A stretch of DNA of 64,000 nt from Waltergamsia citrina (Eukaryota; Ascomycota; Sordariomycetes; Hypocreales; Bionectriaceae), in contig JAKLNE010000068.1 in assembly GCA_022814615.1 (NCBI GenBank), positions 98,640 to 162,639 of the forward strand, given 5' to 3'. The notes under the pieces are model-generated. The model was not told where the DNA came from. It ran no database searches and saw only the letters and a program-made list of their open reading frames with translations. Positions 33,860-45,189 of the stretch are shown here, piece by piece (within the stretch, counting starts at the first letter, position 1; each line of letters starts with the position of its first letter). The position numbers were made by a program, and so were the translations under genes.

Positions 33860-35393
33860 CTACCCTCTGACGTGCATCCCACCTCCACCCCTTTTATGTG
33901 CCGCCCATGCCTTTTCGGCTGCATTGGCCGCATCGAATCCCCAGAGCCACTCTTGGAAGAAAGGGTCCGCGAGTAAATTGGGGTAACCGGCCGAAGGTGC
34001 ATCGCCGAGAAACTCCCTGTCACGCTCTTCCTTCAGGGGTCCGTCCGCCATTTGCCAGTTGCGGCCGTTTTTCAACGTTGCTCGGCTGATGTGCCCTGTC
34101 CGTTCCTTACGTAGCCGCTGGTAGATTTCCATACATTCTCGTCTCTGTGCCTCTGTCTGCGTTTTGGCCATCATTCGCGCGAGCATAGACACCGACTCTA
34201 GACCAATGGCAGAACCTTGTGCTCTATGTCCGGGTTAGTATTCACATAGCTATGCAGAAAAGCCCTTCAAAAAAGACATCCTAGATGAAGTGGAATGTAC
34301 TTGCAGGGCTTCACATACAGATACGGTAAAACCTGGTGGGCGGCATCACCAACGAGACAGAATTTACCCGTCGAACTGATCCACGGCGTTTTCTCATCAT
34401 TGACTTTAGGCTCAAAGAGCGGGAAGCGGAAACCTTTGCTGCTCAGACCGATGAGGTCGCGTACATCCTGGTCCCAATCGCCGATCTCGGCTCGGAATCG
34501 ATCCATGTCCACAGGTTGCCAACCAACAGGGACATCTTCTGGATTGGTAGACGAGGGCCGTGTAAAGGCAATGTTCAAGACGCCATCCAACCCGTACGTG
34601 ACGGCCTGGCACTCTGGTCCTAGCCATACGACACAGTTGGGCTTCTCGACCAGATATCGTAACCTCGGGCTCTGGAGGATTAGCTCGTTCTCTACCAACA
34701 TCCAATGGACCAGCTTGCCGTGCAGTACCATCTCAGAACGACCGACAAGCGCTTGCCGTATTGCTGACTTTCCCCCATCTGCACCTAAAAGATATCCGCT
34801 TCCACTGTCTCAGACGACTCTGCCAGTCTCAAAACACCTTGTTTCAAGTCAACGCTAGAGACGTCAATGTTGATTCCATGGCGGATTTCAATGCCATGTG
34901 CAATAACCTCGTGGTAGAGGATCTCCCGTAAGTGACCACGGTGGACGCAGATAAACGGAGCCTCATACTTCTCAGCGACTTCCTCTAGGTCCTGCGTGTG
35001 TAGCACACGGCCTGATTGATAAGCTTTGAGGATGATAGACTGAGGCAGCATGGATCGAGCACGAATCTTTTCGTAAACGTCCAGGTCCTTGAGCACACGG
35101 ACTGCATTTGGATGCAGCTGAATCCCAGCACCCGACTATTGACGTTAGCCTGGCTTCATTCTAGTCATCATCATCCTTCGGGGCATATCCCGTCGCCACT
35201 GTTTGACATGCTGACAACGAGGACCTACCGTTCGTAGAGAAGTGTCTCTTTCAAGGACTTGAACATTAAATCCATATCGATGGAAAAAGAGGGCCCCAGC
35301 CAGACCTACAATCCCAGCTCCCACGATGCACACCCGAATTTTGGGGGAGTTTATCACGTCCTGAGTCGTGACACTTTCCGTGCACTTTTCCAT
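33860..35393 (-). CDS. FAD-dependent monooxygenase with an apparent frameshift
   Basis: Group A flavin monooxygenase, about 448 residues if intact, which would hydroxylate or epoxidise a small molecule using NAD(P)H. Introns: 35136-35228 (93 bp) and 34224-34318 (95 bp). FAD motifs: VCIVGAGIVGLAGALFF with GxGxxG at the N-terminus, LLGADGGKSAIRQ (the DG motif) in the middle, and FCLVGDAAHQVLPYL near the end. Between the second and third parts the frame shifts at about 34785-34798, where one base is missing relative to the family reading (EADI, then LLGADGG). A 53-bp GT-AG segment (34785-34837) would restore the frame if spliced, but it would delete a conserved strand. So either the gene is recently inactivated, or the sequence has an error, or splicing is unusual. 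Confidence 0.75.
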
Positions 35394-36368
35394 GGCAGGT
35401 GTAATATGTCCAGAAGCAGCAGTAAGATATCATCAACCCCAAACTGGTGCGAGTCTCTGTCACTGCGTGTTCAAGATTAGTCTTGCATAGCAAGTGTGTT
35501 TCTTCAACGACTCACATCTTGTCGACACCTCCTAGTTTAAACGTCATGAGCACGAGTTGCTATCATGCCGATCCCTGTACAATCGACCTCCGTCTTACTT
35601 AGGCCGCTAGGCTTAACTAATTATCTGAGCAAAGCGGACTAACGCCTATCGTACCACTGCCCGCATGGTTGTATTGACTCTGTTCAATATTGAGTAACCT
35701 TGACCACATCCGGAAGCTACAAGACCGCCCGCAAAGTCGCTATGTAAGCTACTTTTGCTAGCGCCTAGCCACGGAGATCCGTCGCTCAACCCGTGCCGTC
35801 TTGGCACATCTCGACATCGCTATGAATCGACATAAGCTACGATCGATCTTTCTCTCACTCACCTGATAAACAACTTAGGCTTGATCACCTGGGCTGGCTT
35901 GGATACTTTCCCAATGTCATTTAGTAAAAAAGCGGCGCATACTTAGGCCCCTGACATTGAAGCTATCATTGTGGCGGCAGCTCAATCATGCCGTCAGTGT
36001 CCACAGAAGCCACATGTATTTACCAAGCCTCGCCATTGTTACCTCTAACCCATTGATATCCACATTCGGTTTCACTGTATGCTTTAGGCACACAACTTAA
36101 GTATAGGTGCCTTCCGTTGCATTTGCCACCCACTCTGAAGGCAGATGTATCCTTCACGTTTCGAAACTTGAAGATCTTCTTCGCGCATCACTTCCATGGT
36201 CGACATCTTAGTAACCAAACCTAGGTCCGGATCGACTTTCCCCGTACTATACGATATCAATTCCTGGCCTTTAGGCTATCTTTTCGTCTGTCTTTAATCC
36301 CCAATGACATTTAATCCCTTCAAAGACAAAGTCTCGGTAACGATTAACTCGAAATCTAACCTACCGCG
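35394..36368. other. Divergent intergenic region
   Basis: About 1 kb between the starts of the monooxygenase and the rhodopsin-like gene; it should hold both promoters. No gene or clear repeat was seen. Confidence 0.5.
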
Positions 36369-37510
36369 ATGAACCCATACTATGACCCCGAATATCAGCC
36401 TTATCCGCCTCGAGTGCTGATAGGCACGGCTGTCTTCTTCCTCATTCTCTCTATTAGTTGCGTTTCAGCTCGCTTCTACGCCCGTCTGAAGAGCATGGGC
36501 CAGCTACTAGTCGATGACTGGATCACGATCCCTTCTCTGCTCATTTGCATCGCCCTCTGCATACTCCAAATCATATCTACTACCCATGGCGGTATGGGCA
36601 CACACCAAACGATGACCAATGGCGAATTTATCTTCAATTCGACTATTAAGATATACTCTAAAACCAAGTACGGGTATCAAATATTTGGCACGATTGGCTT
36701 GTCCGTCACTAAGGTGGCAGTCCTTCTTTACTATCGACGTATCTTTTCGGTCCGGAGCTTCCGCATTATCAACAATATGCTCATTACAATAACCATTATC
36801 TGGGGTATTGCTTTTACTTTCGTCATTATCTTCCAGTGCAATCCGATTTCAACCCTTTGGACCAAATTTGAACATGAGTCCATGCCATATTGTATTAATA
36901 CACTCGACTTTTATATGGCGGTTGCTGTATCCGACCTGATACTAGACATTCTTATCTTTTTACTTCCACTACCGCAAATCTGGAAGCTTCAAATGCCTAT
37001 ACGAAAGAAATTTGCGGTCGCTAGCATTTTTTTCCTGGGCTCAATGTATGTTTTTTATCCATTTATTCCTGTGTGTTTGGGAAGGCTTTACTAGTATAGA
37101 ACTAACGTAAATCTATAAGTGTTGTCGCGATCGGTATTGTGCGTACACTGGTTTTCCACTGGGTTATCGATCTGATCAACACCCAGCCTATGGTCTACGC
37201 TATGGATATATTATGGTACCATCCTGGCACTCTCTTTTGGCATTTGGCCGAGAATGTCGTGGCACTGCTTGGATGCTGCCTACCGTGCTACGCGCCCCTG
37301 ATTAAGGGCCTCAACGAGAAGGTGAGAACGCTCAAAGGCTCAACCGTAGGGAATTCAGTGGGCAAAAGCTCTCGCTTCCGCAGCGAAGGGTACTCTTCAA
37401 AGTACCACCAGCGTCTAGACGATGAGGCGGTGCTGGCAAGCCCAAGTAATTCTGATGACCATTTTGGTATGAGCACGTTGCCACCAACTCGGTCACTACA
37501 TGCGGTGTAA
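36369..37510 (+). CDS. Rhodopsin-like (SAT4-type) integral membrane protein
   Basis: 355-residue protein from two exons; intron 37046-37119 (74 bp, GTATGT donor, GAACTAACG branch). Seven hydrophobic helices are visible, beginning VLIGTAVFFLILSISCVSARFYARL. Landmark residues of the fungal rhodopsin domain are present: DDWITIPSLL after helix 1, GGMGTH, FQCNPISTLW after helix 4, and LPLPQIWKLQMPIRKK between helices 5 and 6. The junction gives LGSIVVAIGIVRTL. The tail is polar and Ser-rich. The family has no retinal-type Lys and its function is mostly unknown. Members often sit beside secondary-metabolite or effector genes. Confidence 0.88.
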
Positions 37511-38217
37511 TTGTGAGAAATTCAGGCTTTTAATAGAATAGCTAGAAAAAACATACATGCTTAGAAGGGTAATATTACGAGCTGCGGGCGGTAGATGAAT
37601 ACTTGTTACGAACATATGACTTACACTACATGTAAGCTTCTGGTGCACTCAGGTATGTTGAGGTGTATGGCAAGCACGATGACGCCTAATCAAATATAAC
37701 GACTCACCTAGAACAGTTTCCCAGAAAGCCAGAGTCAATTAACAAGGGCACATGCAACAGCTCTTTGACGGCACCTCCAAAGAGGCAATCCCTCCCTCCA
37801 ACCCATGTTCCGCTCGATCGGAGAACAGCTCCAGGTGTCCAGCTCGCCGTACGCACGTGCATATGCACGGTAGGTGTCCCCCCACTTGGCTTAGGACAAT
37901 CTTCGCACTATGGGGTGCGCTCATAAAAGTACCAAGAGGAAGTAGGGGGACCAATGTCTCCGTTAGTTGTTCTAAAGGTATACGTCAGTGATACTGATGG
38001 TTTGGAACAGTCGCACTTTTGGATTACGCTAGTTATTGGTGTTGCCCACCAAGTACATGTAAGCTGGGCTTTCTCATGGTTAAAACGGTTTCGGTGAAAC
38101 CGCTGTGGTTTTTATTACACTCTTGTCTTCATATCCAGGCAGTCCTCGGTCGTGTTGAGGGCTCACATCAAGACTCCCCTCGTCGGCAAGCAACTGGATC
38201 CACCGTATTCTACCAAG
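37511..38217. other. Intergenic region
   Basis: About 700 bp before the prenyltransferase ATG. The prenyltransferase frame is open upstream to 38152 but has no ATG there. Nothing else recognised. Confidence 0.5.
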
Positions 38218-39375
38218 ATGCTAGCTTTAACTCGACACTTACCCCAGCTCAGCTTATCACACACATGGCGGACCGCAGCAAGGCTGGGTAGAGCCAAAAT
38301 TGGAATCTCTGAGCTTCCTACCTCCCCAATCCTCTTGCGGAAACTTAACAAGCGGCATTACGACTCCAAGGCAGGCTCTGCTGCCCGGCAACATGGCTTC
38401 GATCCTCGGTATCCAGCTTGGTCGCCTCCCACCAGGGGCGTACTTTCCAAGTTGCCCGCCTCATGGGTCCCGTACGCAGAGCTCTCTCGCATTGAAAAGC
38501 CTGGGGGACTATACGGTTTCTACATGGCCTATCTTATTGGACTGGGCTACGGCGCATGCATTGCGGGCCCTGCCATTACACCAATGACTCTCGCAAGCAC
38601 GGCAGGAGTCCTGCTTGTATACAATCTCTTCCTTCGCGGCGCCGCTTGTACCGCCAATGATATTCTCGATCGTGAGTACGACCGGAAGGTAGCCAGATGC
38701 CGCAGCCGACCTGTAGCCCGCCGCGCCGTCTCCCCGAGTCAAGGTTGGCTATGGTACAGCGGCCAGAGCGTCGGTGCCGCGGTGACCATCTTCGCCGGCC
38801 TTCCAAACCCTCTACTTGCCCTTGCATATGCCGTTCCAATACAGGCTGCGGTGAGCTTGTATCCATTTGGGAAGCGAGTGACAGACTTCCCACAGCTGAT
38901 TCTGAGCGCACCTATCGCCGGCGGTGTTCTCATGGCTACGGCTTCAATAGGCATCAACCCTTTCCATATGCCGTCCCCTGAGCTGGCCGGCGCCACGGCT
39001 GCGCTGTTCATGTCGCACTACATCTGGACCACTATATTCGACTATGTGAATGCGTGCCAGGACACAACTGACGACATCAAGGCAGGCGTGCGTAGCATGG
39101 CTGTACGTTACCAGAATACCGACGCCTTCATTTCGATATTGGGTGCCGCTCAAGTTGGTTGTCTTGCGTTGACTGGAGTCCTCGCGGGTTTCTCCCCGGT
39201 GTACTTCATAGGTGCTGTTGGGGGTAACGCGGCCTGGATCATCTCCATGGTGAAGACGGTGAAGCGGTCGAGACCTGATGTCTGCGCGTGGTGGTTTTCA
39301 TGGGGAGGGCTGCTGGTTAGTGGGACAACAGCAGCAGTGCTTTTCGCAGAGTACTTATCTCAACAGCCAGAATAG
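38218..39375 (+). CDS. UbiA-family prenyltransferase, COQ2-like
   Basis: 385-residue intramembrane aromatic prenyltransferase, intronless. It would attach a polyprenyl chain to an aromatic acid such as 4-hydroxybenzoate. The two Mg-diphosphate motifs are intact: NDILDREYDRKVARCRSRP at ~147-165 and DYVNACQDTTDD at 275-286. About eight membrane helices are present. The N-terminal ~60 residues are Arg/Ser-rich with few acidic residues (RHLPQLSLSHTWRTAARLGRAK), which suggests mitochondrial targeting, as in true COQ2. It sits beside a Zn2Cys6 regulator and an FAD monooxygenase, as meroterpenoid prenyltransferases do. It could be the genomic COQ2, a duplicate, or a pathway enzyme; the sequence alone does not decide. 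The start is the first in-frame ATG. Confidence 0.9.
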   Translation: MLALTRHLPQLSLSHTWRTAARLGRAKIGISELPTSPILLRKLNKRHYDSKAGSAARQHGFDPRYPAWSPPTRGVLSKLPASWVPYAELSRIEKPGGLYGFYMAYLIGLGYGACIAGPAITPMTLASTAGVLLVYNLFLRGAACTANDILDREYDRKVARCRSRPVARRAVSPSQGWLWYSGQSVGAAVTIFAGLPNPLLALAYAVPIQAAVSLYPFGKRVTDFPQLILSAPIAGGVLMATASIGINPFHMPSPELAGATAALFMSHYIWTTIFDYVNACQDTTDDIKAGVRSMAVRYQNTDAFISILGAAQVGCLALTGVLAGFSPVYFIGAVGGNAAWIISMVKTVKRSRPDVCAWWFSWGGLLVSGTTAAVLFAEYLSQQPE

Positions 39376-40133
39376 TACTCTAGATTGCTCATATCTCTTC
39401 CACGTTATTCAGCTACCATATTCTAATGTTATTATTAGGGTATAAGCTATATCTAACCTTAATCGAGCTAGATATACGTAAAAAAGCTCGTTCTTATATC
39501 ACAGCCGCTGAGATGGTCACTTAGGCCGTACGCGAGAAGACCATGGCCTTGAGCACCACTTTCAACGTCGTAGTTGGCTTTGCCATTGTGTACCTGATGC
39601 CATACTTGCTACGGTACATTGGGTCACTTACATTTGGGATGGCTTTGCTAGACTCTCCGCCGTGTAGGCCCTCTTCTTCATACCTAAGCTTTACGGGCGT
39701 AACCTTAAGGAATTGATCAGCTGTTCGAGGCGAACTTGCTATCATGGATGCTCGCTGCTAAGGGCGCAACTGAACACAAAAGTTTACCAAGGTGTACTAT
39801 AGGGTATCTATATTCTCAGTTAAATGGCAGCTTATTGCATTGACTGTGGTATGTCACCCGAGCTAAGCCTAGGCGCCTGCTAGCTCTCTCTCTTATCTCT
39901 CAGGGGCACGGGATCCCTTTCTTCGTAATGGCACTCTCCACTTGGCGTGCAATTCTCATTAGTCAAGACGGCTTCCTCTTGAACCCCATAGCGAAAGAGT
40001 CGAGGCCGCAATCGGCATGATCTGGAGACCCCACAGAAATTTATATGGGGTTCGGGGGGCGTTAGTTCCACCTCGTCTTGACCCTCAACAGTAGCGGGTT
40101 TTATCTCAATTGTCATCAAAGTTCTGTATTCAA
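39376..40133. other. Intergenic region
   Basis: Downstream of the prenyltransferase and upstream of the Zn2Cys6 gene. 39410-39490 is AT-rich. No gene recognised. Confidence 0.5.
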
Positions 40134-42803
40134 ATGATGCCATCAACATCAAATTTCGCTGAAATGGAACCCCAGGAACTTCCGCCGCCCTATGTCGCTG
40201 AGCGCGAGGAGCCCAAATCGCAACAGCCGCCGAGCCCAAGCCAGCGCAGTGCTCCAAAGCAGCGAGCAGCCAGAGCGTGAGACTCATATTCTCGAGTCAT
40301 TTGTAACAATAGAGTCGCTGATTGATCTAGATGTGATGGGTGTCGCAAAGTCAAGGAGAAGTGTGAGGGTGGATTGCCTTGTCGACGATGCGTCCATCTC
40401 CGCCGTCGCTGTGCCTTCACCAAGCCGAGCGCGAGAGCAAGGGCTGGTACAGCTAGTGAGAATGGCGCGAATGCAGGTCAAGCGACGGAGGACCTCGCTG
40501 ACATGACGCGACGCATGGCAAACCAAGAGAGACTTTTGAGGCACTTCTTGGGCAACGTCGAGATGGACGGTGATACGCTTCAGAATCTGGCCGATTCAGT
40601 GGAAAAGACAAGACGGGAGCAGGCTCCGAGCGCTCAGGACGACGCTGAGGCTAGATCGAACAGCTCTGATGACGTGAAACTCGATGAAATCACCGTACAG
40701 CCGTTGGATAACAACGCGACTCGTAAGAACCCTCTTGTGCTGAAATGATGGGGAGCGGGACTGACACAATGGGCAGATTACTCGGGCGAATTCTCGCATT
40801 GGAACTTTAGTATGAGGTTTGTACTCCGTCCAGAAGGGCTGTGCTTTGCTTTGCTAACCAAGCTCAAAGGATTAAACAGTGGATCGAAGCTACTGGGCCT
40901 CACCGGACTGTGAGGCATCTTGGACACTTAAGTTCTGTGTGTGATACGCGCTGACACTCTTGTACAGGACGCTGTTGATGCTCCAAAAATCAAGGAGTTT
41001 TATCGCTTTGATGAGCTACAAGCACCATCCGATGCCTCCGGACTATCATCGTCATTGCCACCAAGAAACATTGCCGACGTTCTTACTCGAGCCTTCTTCT
41101 TTCATGCCGCCGGAAATTATTTCTTCGTGGATCGAACCTGGCTCAATCGAAAAATGGATGCCGTCTACGAGAATCCTGCGTCGCTATCACGGAGGGATGT
41201 CCCAACCTTGGCCGTTATTTACATGATCCTGGCTGTCGGTACTCAGTACGTCTACCTCGACTCCATCGGCGGTAGAAACAGTAACAACGCATGTTTTTCG
41301 GAAGATGCCATTGGTACTAAGTTCTACCAACAAGCTTGTAAATTGCTGGCAGATGTCATCGCAATTGCCTCTTTGGAGAGTGTTCAAGCGTGTCTTCTCA
41401 TCGGACTCTATGCCCTTCCTCTGGATCCTTCAGGCTTGTCATGGACATACATCAATCTCTCAATGAAACTAGCCATCCAAAACGGCATGCATCGGAATTA
41501 TCCTGGCGAAGGCCTCGACCCGGTGATCCGCGAGACGAGGAATCGAGTATGGTGGACCCTGTACGCTTTGGAACGAAGGGTCGGTACGTTCCATGGACGA
41601 CCAGTATCAGTACTGGACGGAGAAGTCGATGCCATGTGGCCAGCTGATAGACCAGAAATATGGCCTGGCTCACCCCCTCAAAACACAGCGCAATTCCTCG
41701 CCTCTCTGCATCTCTGCAACGTCATCGGCAAGGTGCGACACAAGATTTCCCTGTTCAAGCTAGGAGACAAGCGGGCTACGTTCAACGCACTGGCACAACT
41801 GGTCGAGATCAAGGACGAGCTACACAAGTGGTGGCAAGCTTTGCCTAATGAGGCCTGCTCACAGAATCCGGCTATCGATGGTCCCATGTCCAGGGCTGCC
41901 ATACACGTGCGATTAGAATTTTGTGTCCTGCGAATGTATGCCGGGCGTATCTTCATTACTCCTCTCAATAACAGCAGCTCATCAGACCGGCCCCGATCTT
42001 CAGCTGATCGGGCGTCATCTGGAGATCCCGGTAGCAGCGAAGCTGGCAGTGTTCCAGGCCCTCGGTCTGTATCCTTGAATGCCCAACGTCGATCCATCAT
42101 GATCGCAGACTGCGTTGACGCGGCTTTGTCTATAGTAGACCTATGTCGGCTGCTGCAGAATACCATCGGCCTCGCGAGAGCTTCTTACACAGAGTTTAGC
42201 GGTCTCCGGGTGGCTTTGCTCGTTATCCTCTCCCAGTTCATCGAAAAGCAACAGCAAGACAATACGGAACAACTACGTCAACCTTTGTACGAGGGCATCG
42301 CCATGCTTAAAAATATGGCTGCTTGGGGCGCCTCCGCTAGATTCGATGCCTCCCTCATTGAGGCATTTGAACACGCCATTGCCAGAAAGGAAGCCACAGA
42401 TGCACCTCAAGATCCTACATCCCGCGAGTCCGACTACGAGATGTTCAAGAAGTGGCAGATGGAATGGCAGGGTGCGGGTGTGGCATCCAAGCAAGTCCCT
42501 GGCAGCAGCGTCATGGGCGAAATCAAAGCCTTTGATCCGTCTCTGGGGACATTCTCTCTTACGGAGAATGTTGCTGCGGGGAATAGCTGGGGTGGCGATG
42601 CTAGAAATAAACCGACGACTCCGTTGGCTCTGCCTCCGGCTTCCAACAATACGGGGACATTCGGAGCGCCAAACAACTGGGCTCCCGGGGGTGTAGCGAC
42701 ATTAGGCGGCCTATCAGATATGCTCGGGCAAGGATATGGATTTGATATTGACTTGGGACAAGCTCCTCGAGATGGGGCCGATGCATGGTCAGGAGTATTC
42801 TAA
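40134..42803 (+). CDS. Zn2Cys6 transcription factor with fungal-specific regulatory domain
   Basis: 816-residue regulator from five exons. Introns: 40277-40330, 40723-40776, 40817-40869 and 40910-40967; all are GT-AG and every junction keeps the frame. The binuclear zinc cluster at ~49-75 has exact C-x2-C-x6-C-x5-C-x2-C-x6-C spacing (CDGCRKVKEKC, then PCRRCVHLRRRC), and the first intron splits its first Cys region. A basic linker and a likely dimerisation helix follow (MANQERLLRHFLGNV). From about residue 205 comes the fungal-specific domain, including FFHAAGNYFFVD, SVQACLLIGLYALP and RVWWTLYALERRVGTFHGRP. It acts in the nucleus on CGG-type sites. Neighbours on either side are candidate targets. 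Confidence 0.92.
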
Positions 42804-42970
42804 GCCAAAAGCTATTTGATAGTAACGTAAGAAATCATCTTTATTCGTCTACCATATACTTGTTCTTTCAATCTCTCAATAGTAAGTTAGGGATTGTATA
42901 GACACGTTTCAACTCCTTGCATATCGCTCACCGCCCTTACTCCAGACCTCTAAATCTCCAAGGCAGTACT

Positions 42971-44235
42971 TTACAGCTCATCTTTTGCGTGAGAGTTCTT
43001 CTCCTTGTCCTGCAGACCTCGCTTAACCATACTGGTGATCAGCTCGTAGCCCAGCTGCGCAGCCGCCAACGCTGTCCCCTCCACGCGATCATCGTAGGGA
43101 GGGCTGACCTCTACGATATCAGCGCCGACGAGATTCAGTTCCTCAAGACCACGGATGATTCGAATCATCTCCCTCGTTGTCCAACCCCCAGGTTCAGGTG
43201 TACCAGTTGCCGGAGCCAGGCCAGGATCAATGACATCAATATCAATCGACAAGTATACTGGCCTCTCAGTACCCAGTTTGCTCATGATACGCTCAATGAT
43301 GGTCTTGACGCCAATGTCATCCATATCATCAGCAGCAATCCGGTACCAGCCCTGCTGGGTGTCGTCCGCGTAGTCAGTGAAGTCACCGCCGGAAAGCCGG
43401 GTGCGGAGCCCAGCGTGAACGGAAGATCCATTAGCAATGAGACCTTCGGATCCAGCGAGCCAGAAGACACTACCATGGTTGAAGTACGTCTGATCCCACT
43501 CAGTCTCGTCATCAATCCAAGCCGAAGGGTATTTAGCAGGGTGCCAAGTATCGAGATGAGCGTCAAAGTGAAGGACAGAGATGGGCTGTCCATACCGCTC
43601 CTTTAGAGCACGAAGAGCCGGTAGAGCGACACTGTGGTCGCCTCCTAGAGTCAAGAGACGAGACTTGCCTCGATATGCTACATCATCCGATGGGTTTGAT
43701 GAGGAGCGCTTGCCTAATTCTGTAAAAGCTTCGCTCATCTGACGGAGAGCGAGGGCATTGTCAAAGGGCGAAGCCGGGATATCGCCACAATCAACGACTT
43801 TAGCCCATGATGTGTAGGGGTTGATACCGGCTCTAGCATTGAAGCTGCGGAAAGAGATCTGGCGAGCGGAGTTGGCGCGAATGGATCGAGGCCCAAATCT
43901 CGCACCAGGCCTATAGCTGACAGCTGTGTCAAAGGGAGCACCAATGATACCAATATCAAAGTCCTCGTCAGGCTCCGTCAGACACTTGAAGTGTGGCAGA
44001 TGAGCAAAAGTTGAGATGCCCGAGAAAGACCACTGTAAAGTCATCAAGTCAACAAACAAATGCATCATGTTTTATGTAGTAGACTTACATCTGTACCCCA
44101 TTTCGCATGGAGTAGCTCAAGATTGGCAATCTTCTCGGCGCTGAGGTTTTCGTGCTGGCCGTTACCATGAGCCTGTGCTAGGGAAGGCAGTAAGCATACT
44201 GCCGCCAGCAGAGATGGGAAGTCAATCAAATGCAT
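42971..44235 (-). CDS. Secreted agmatinase/guanidinobutyrase-like ureohydrolase
   Basis: 402-residue arginase-superfamily enzyme; these split guanidino compounds into urea and an amine using two Mn ions. Two exons; intron 44033-44088 (56 bp, GTAAGT donor) in phase 0, with the junction at GTD/WSFSG. Metal-ligand motifs are complete: GGDHSVA, FDAHLDTW and SIDIDVIDPGLAP. Exon 1 encodes a signal-peptide-like start, MHLIDFPSLLAAVCLLPSLAQA, so the protein may be secreted or vacuolar. The missing arginase signatures and the FDTAVSYRPGARFGP region place it with agmatinases. It is divergent from the permease at 45190 across one promoter, so the two may be co-regulated. Confidence 0.9.
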
Positions 44236-44600
44236 TGTGCTAATTGGCGATAAGGAACAGTATCATCAACAATGCTTTCACATTGATTGCTAGACGCAAG
44301 GTTATCTATCATAATAGTACACTGCCTCTCATATACGGCCCATATTATCCACCATCTGGGGACAATTTTGTTACGCAAGTTACCCCGTTGGAAAACGTAA
44401 AATCAACGTGGAGAAGATTGAAGCGTAATCATGACCTGAATTAACATTCAGATACGTAATAAAGTTTGAACAATAGTTTGCGATGAAGGCTGCCGGTGTC
44501 GCCGGTTTCTAGAAACCTTCCGGTGGGTCTCAAGATTCTAAGGTCAAGCCTATTTCGGTGAAGTTCCGCGCAAGAAGCCTGTCCGACAACGGCCAAGAGC

Positions 44601-44610
44601 CGGTCGACCG
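44601..44610. promoter_or_regulatory. Palindrome CGG-N4-CCG (candidate Zn2Cys6 site)
   Basis: CGGTCGACCG is a perfect 10-bp palindrome with inverted CGG half-sites four bases apart, directly followed by another CCGGT. Zn2Cys6 dimers bind such pairs. The binding protein is not known; the factor at 40134 is the nearest candidate. Confidence 0.45.
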
Positions 44611-44637
44611 CCGGTCTGGACAACTGTCTCATATTAG

Positions 44638-44656
44638 ACCGGCCAGGTCTGCCGGT
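44638..44656. promoter_or_regulatory. Inverted repeat ACCGGC-N7-GCCGGT (candidate regulator site)
   Basis: Perfect 6-bp arms with a 7-bp spacer, 27 bp from the palindrome at 44601. Each arm contains a CCGG core. Confidence 0.45.
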
Positions 44657-45189
44657 CAGGTGCTCCACGTCTGGATCCACCGATGCTATCTGCCACCCGG
44701 TCTTGGCCCGGGTTCTTCAATGCAATTAGATGTCGAGTCGACGGCGTTGATACTAGTCAGACCAATAGAGCGCACTGACTCGAGGCAAGCGAATCAGCGT
44801 TTAGCCAGACAAACCTCCCCCATGATTAGAACCTTAAACGCAGTAATCTTTCAGGGCCTTCATGCTCTCCAGGCGGAGGCGTTTTCTTGTACGTAACACC
44901 CCAGAACCCCATAGATGAGAAATGGAACAGTCCCCGCGTTATCTGCCGTTTTATCCAGGAGTCCGTCAACGGACGACGTTGATATCGGACTTCCGTGTTC
45001 CTGACCCGCCTACTGATAAGAGGTGGTGAGGCTGTAAAGGAATTAGCGCTAGTTGAGAAGATATTGTTCATATAAGAGTTGTTGGAACCATTTCCAATCT
45101 ACCTACCCTCTCGAAAATCAGAGGCAGTTTTCACGCCCACCTGTGACATTCATTGTTTTCTTCTCTCATTTCCTATTCCATCTTTTATT

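Larger units (their letters stand above)
44236..45189. promoter_or_regulatory. Shared divergent promoter of ureohydrolase and permease
   Basis: 954 bp between two start codons facing apart. CCGGT-type words are dense from 44490 to 44660, including two inverted repeats listed separately. A CT-rich stretch just before 45190 fits the permease transcription start. Confidence 0.6.

Noticed and set aside
38152..38217. Longer N-terminus for the prenyltransferase
   Set aside because: The upstream frame opens at GTG with no ATG; nuclear fungal genes start at ATG.
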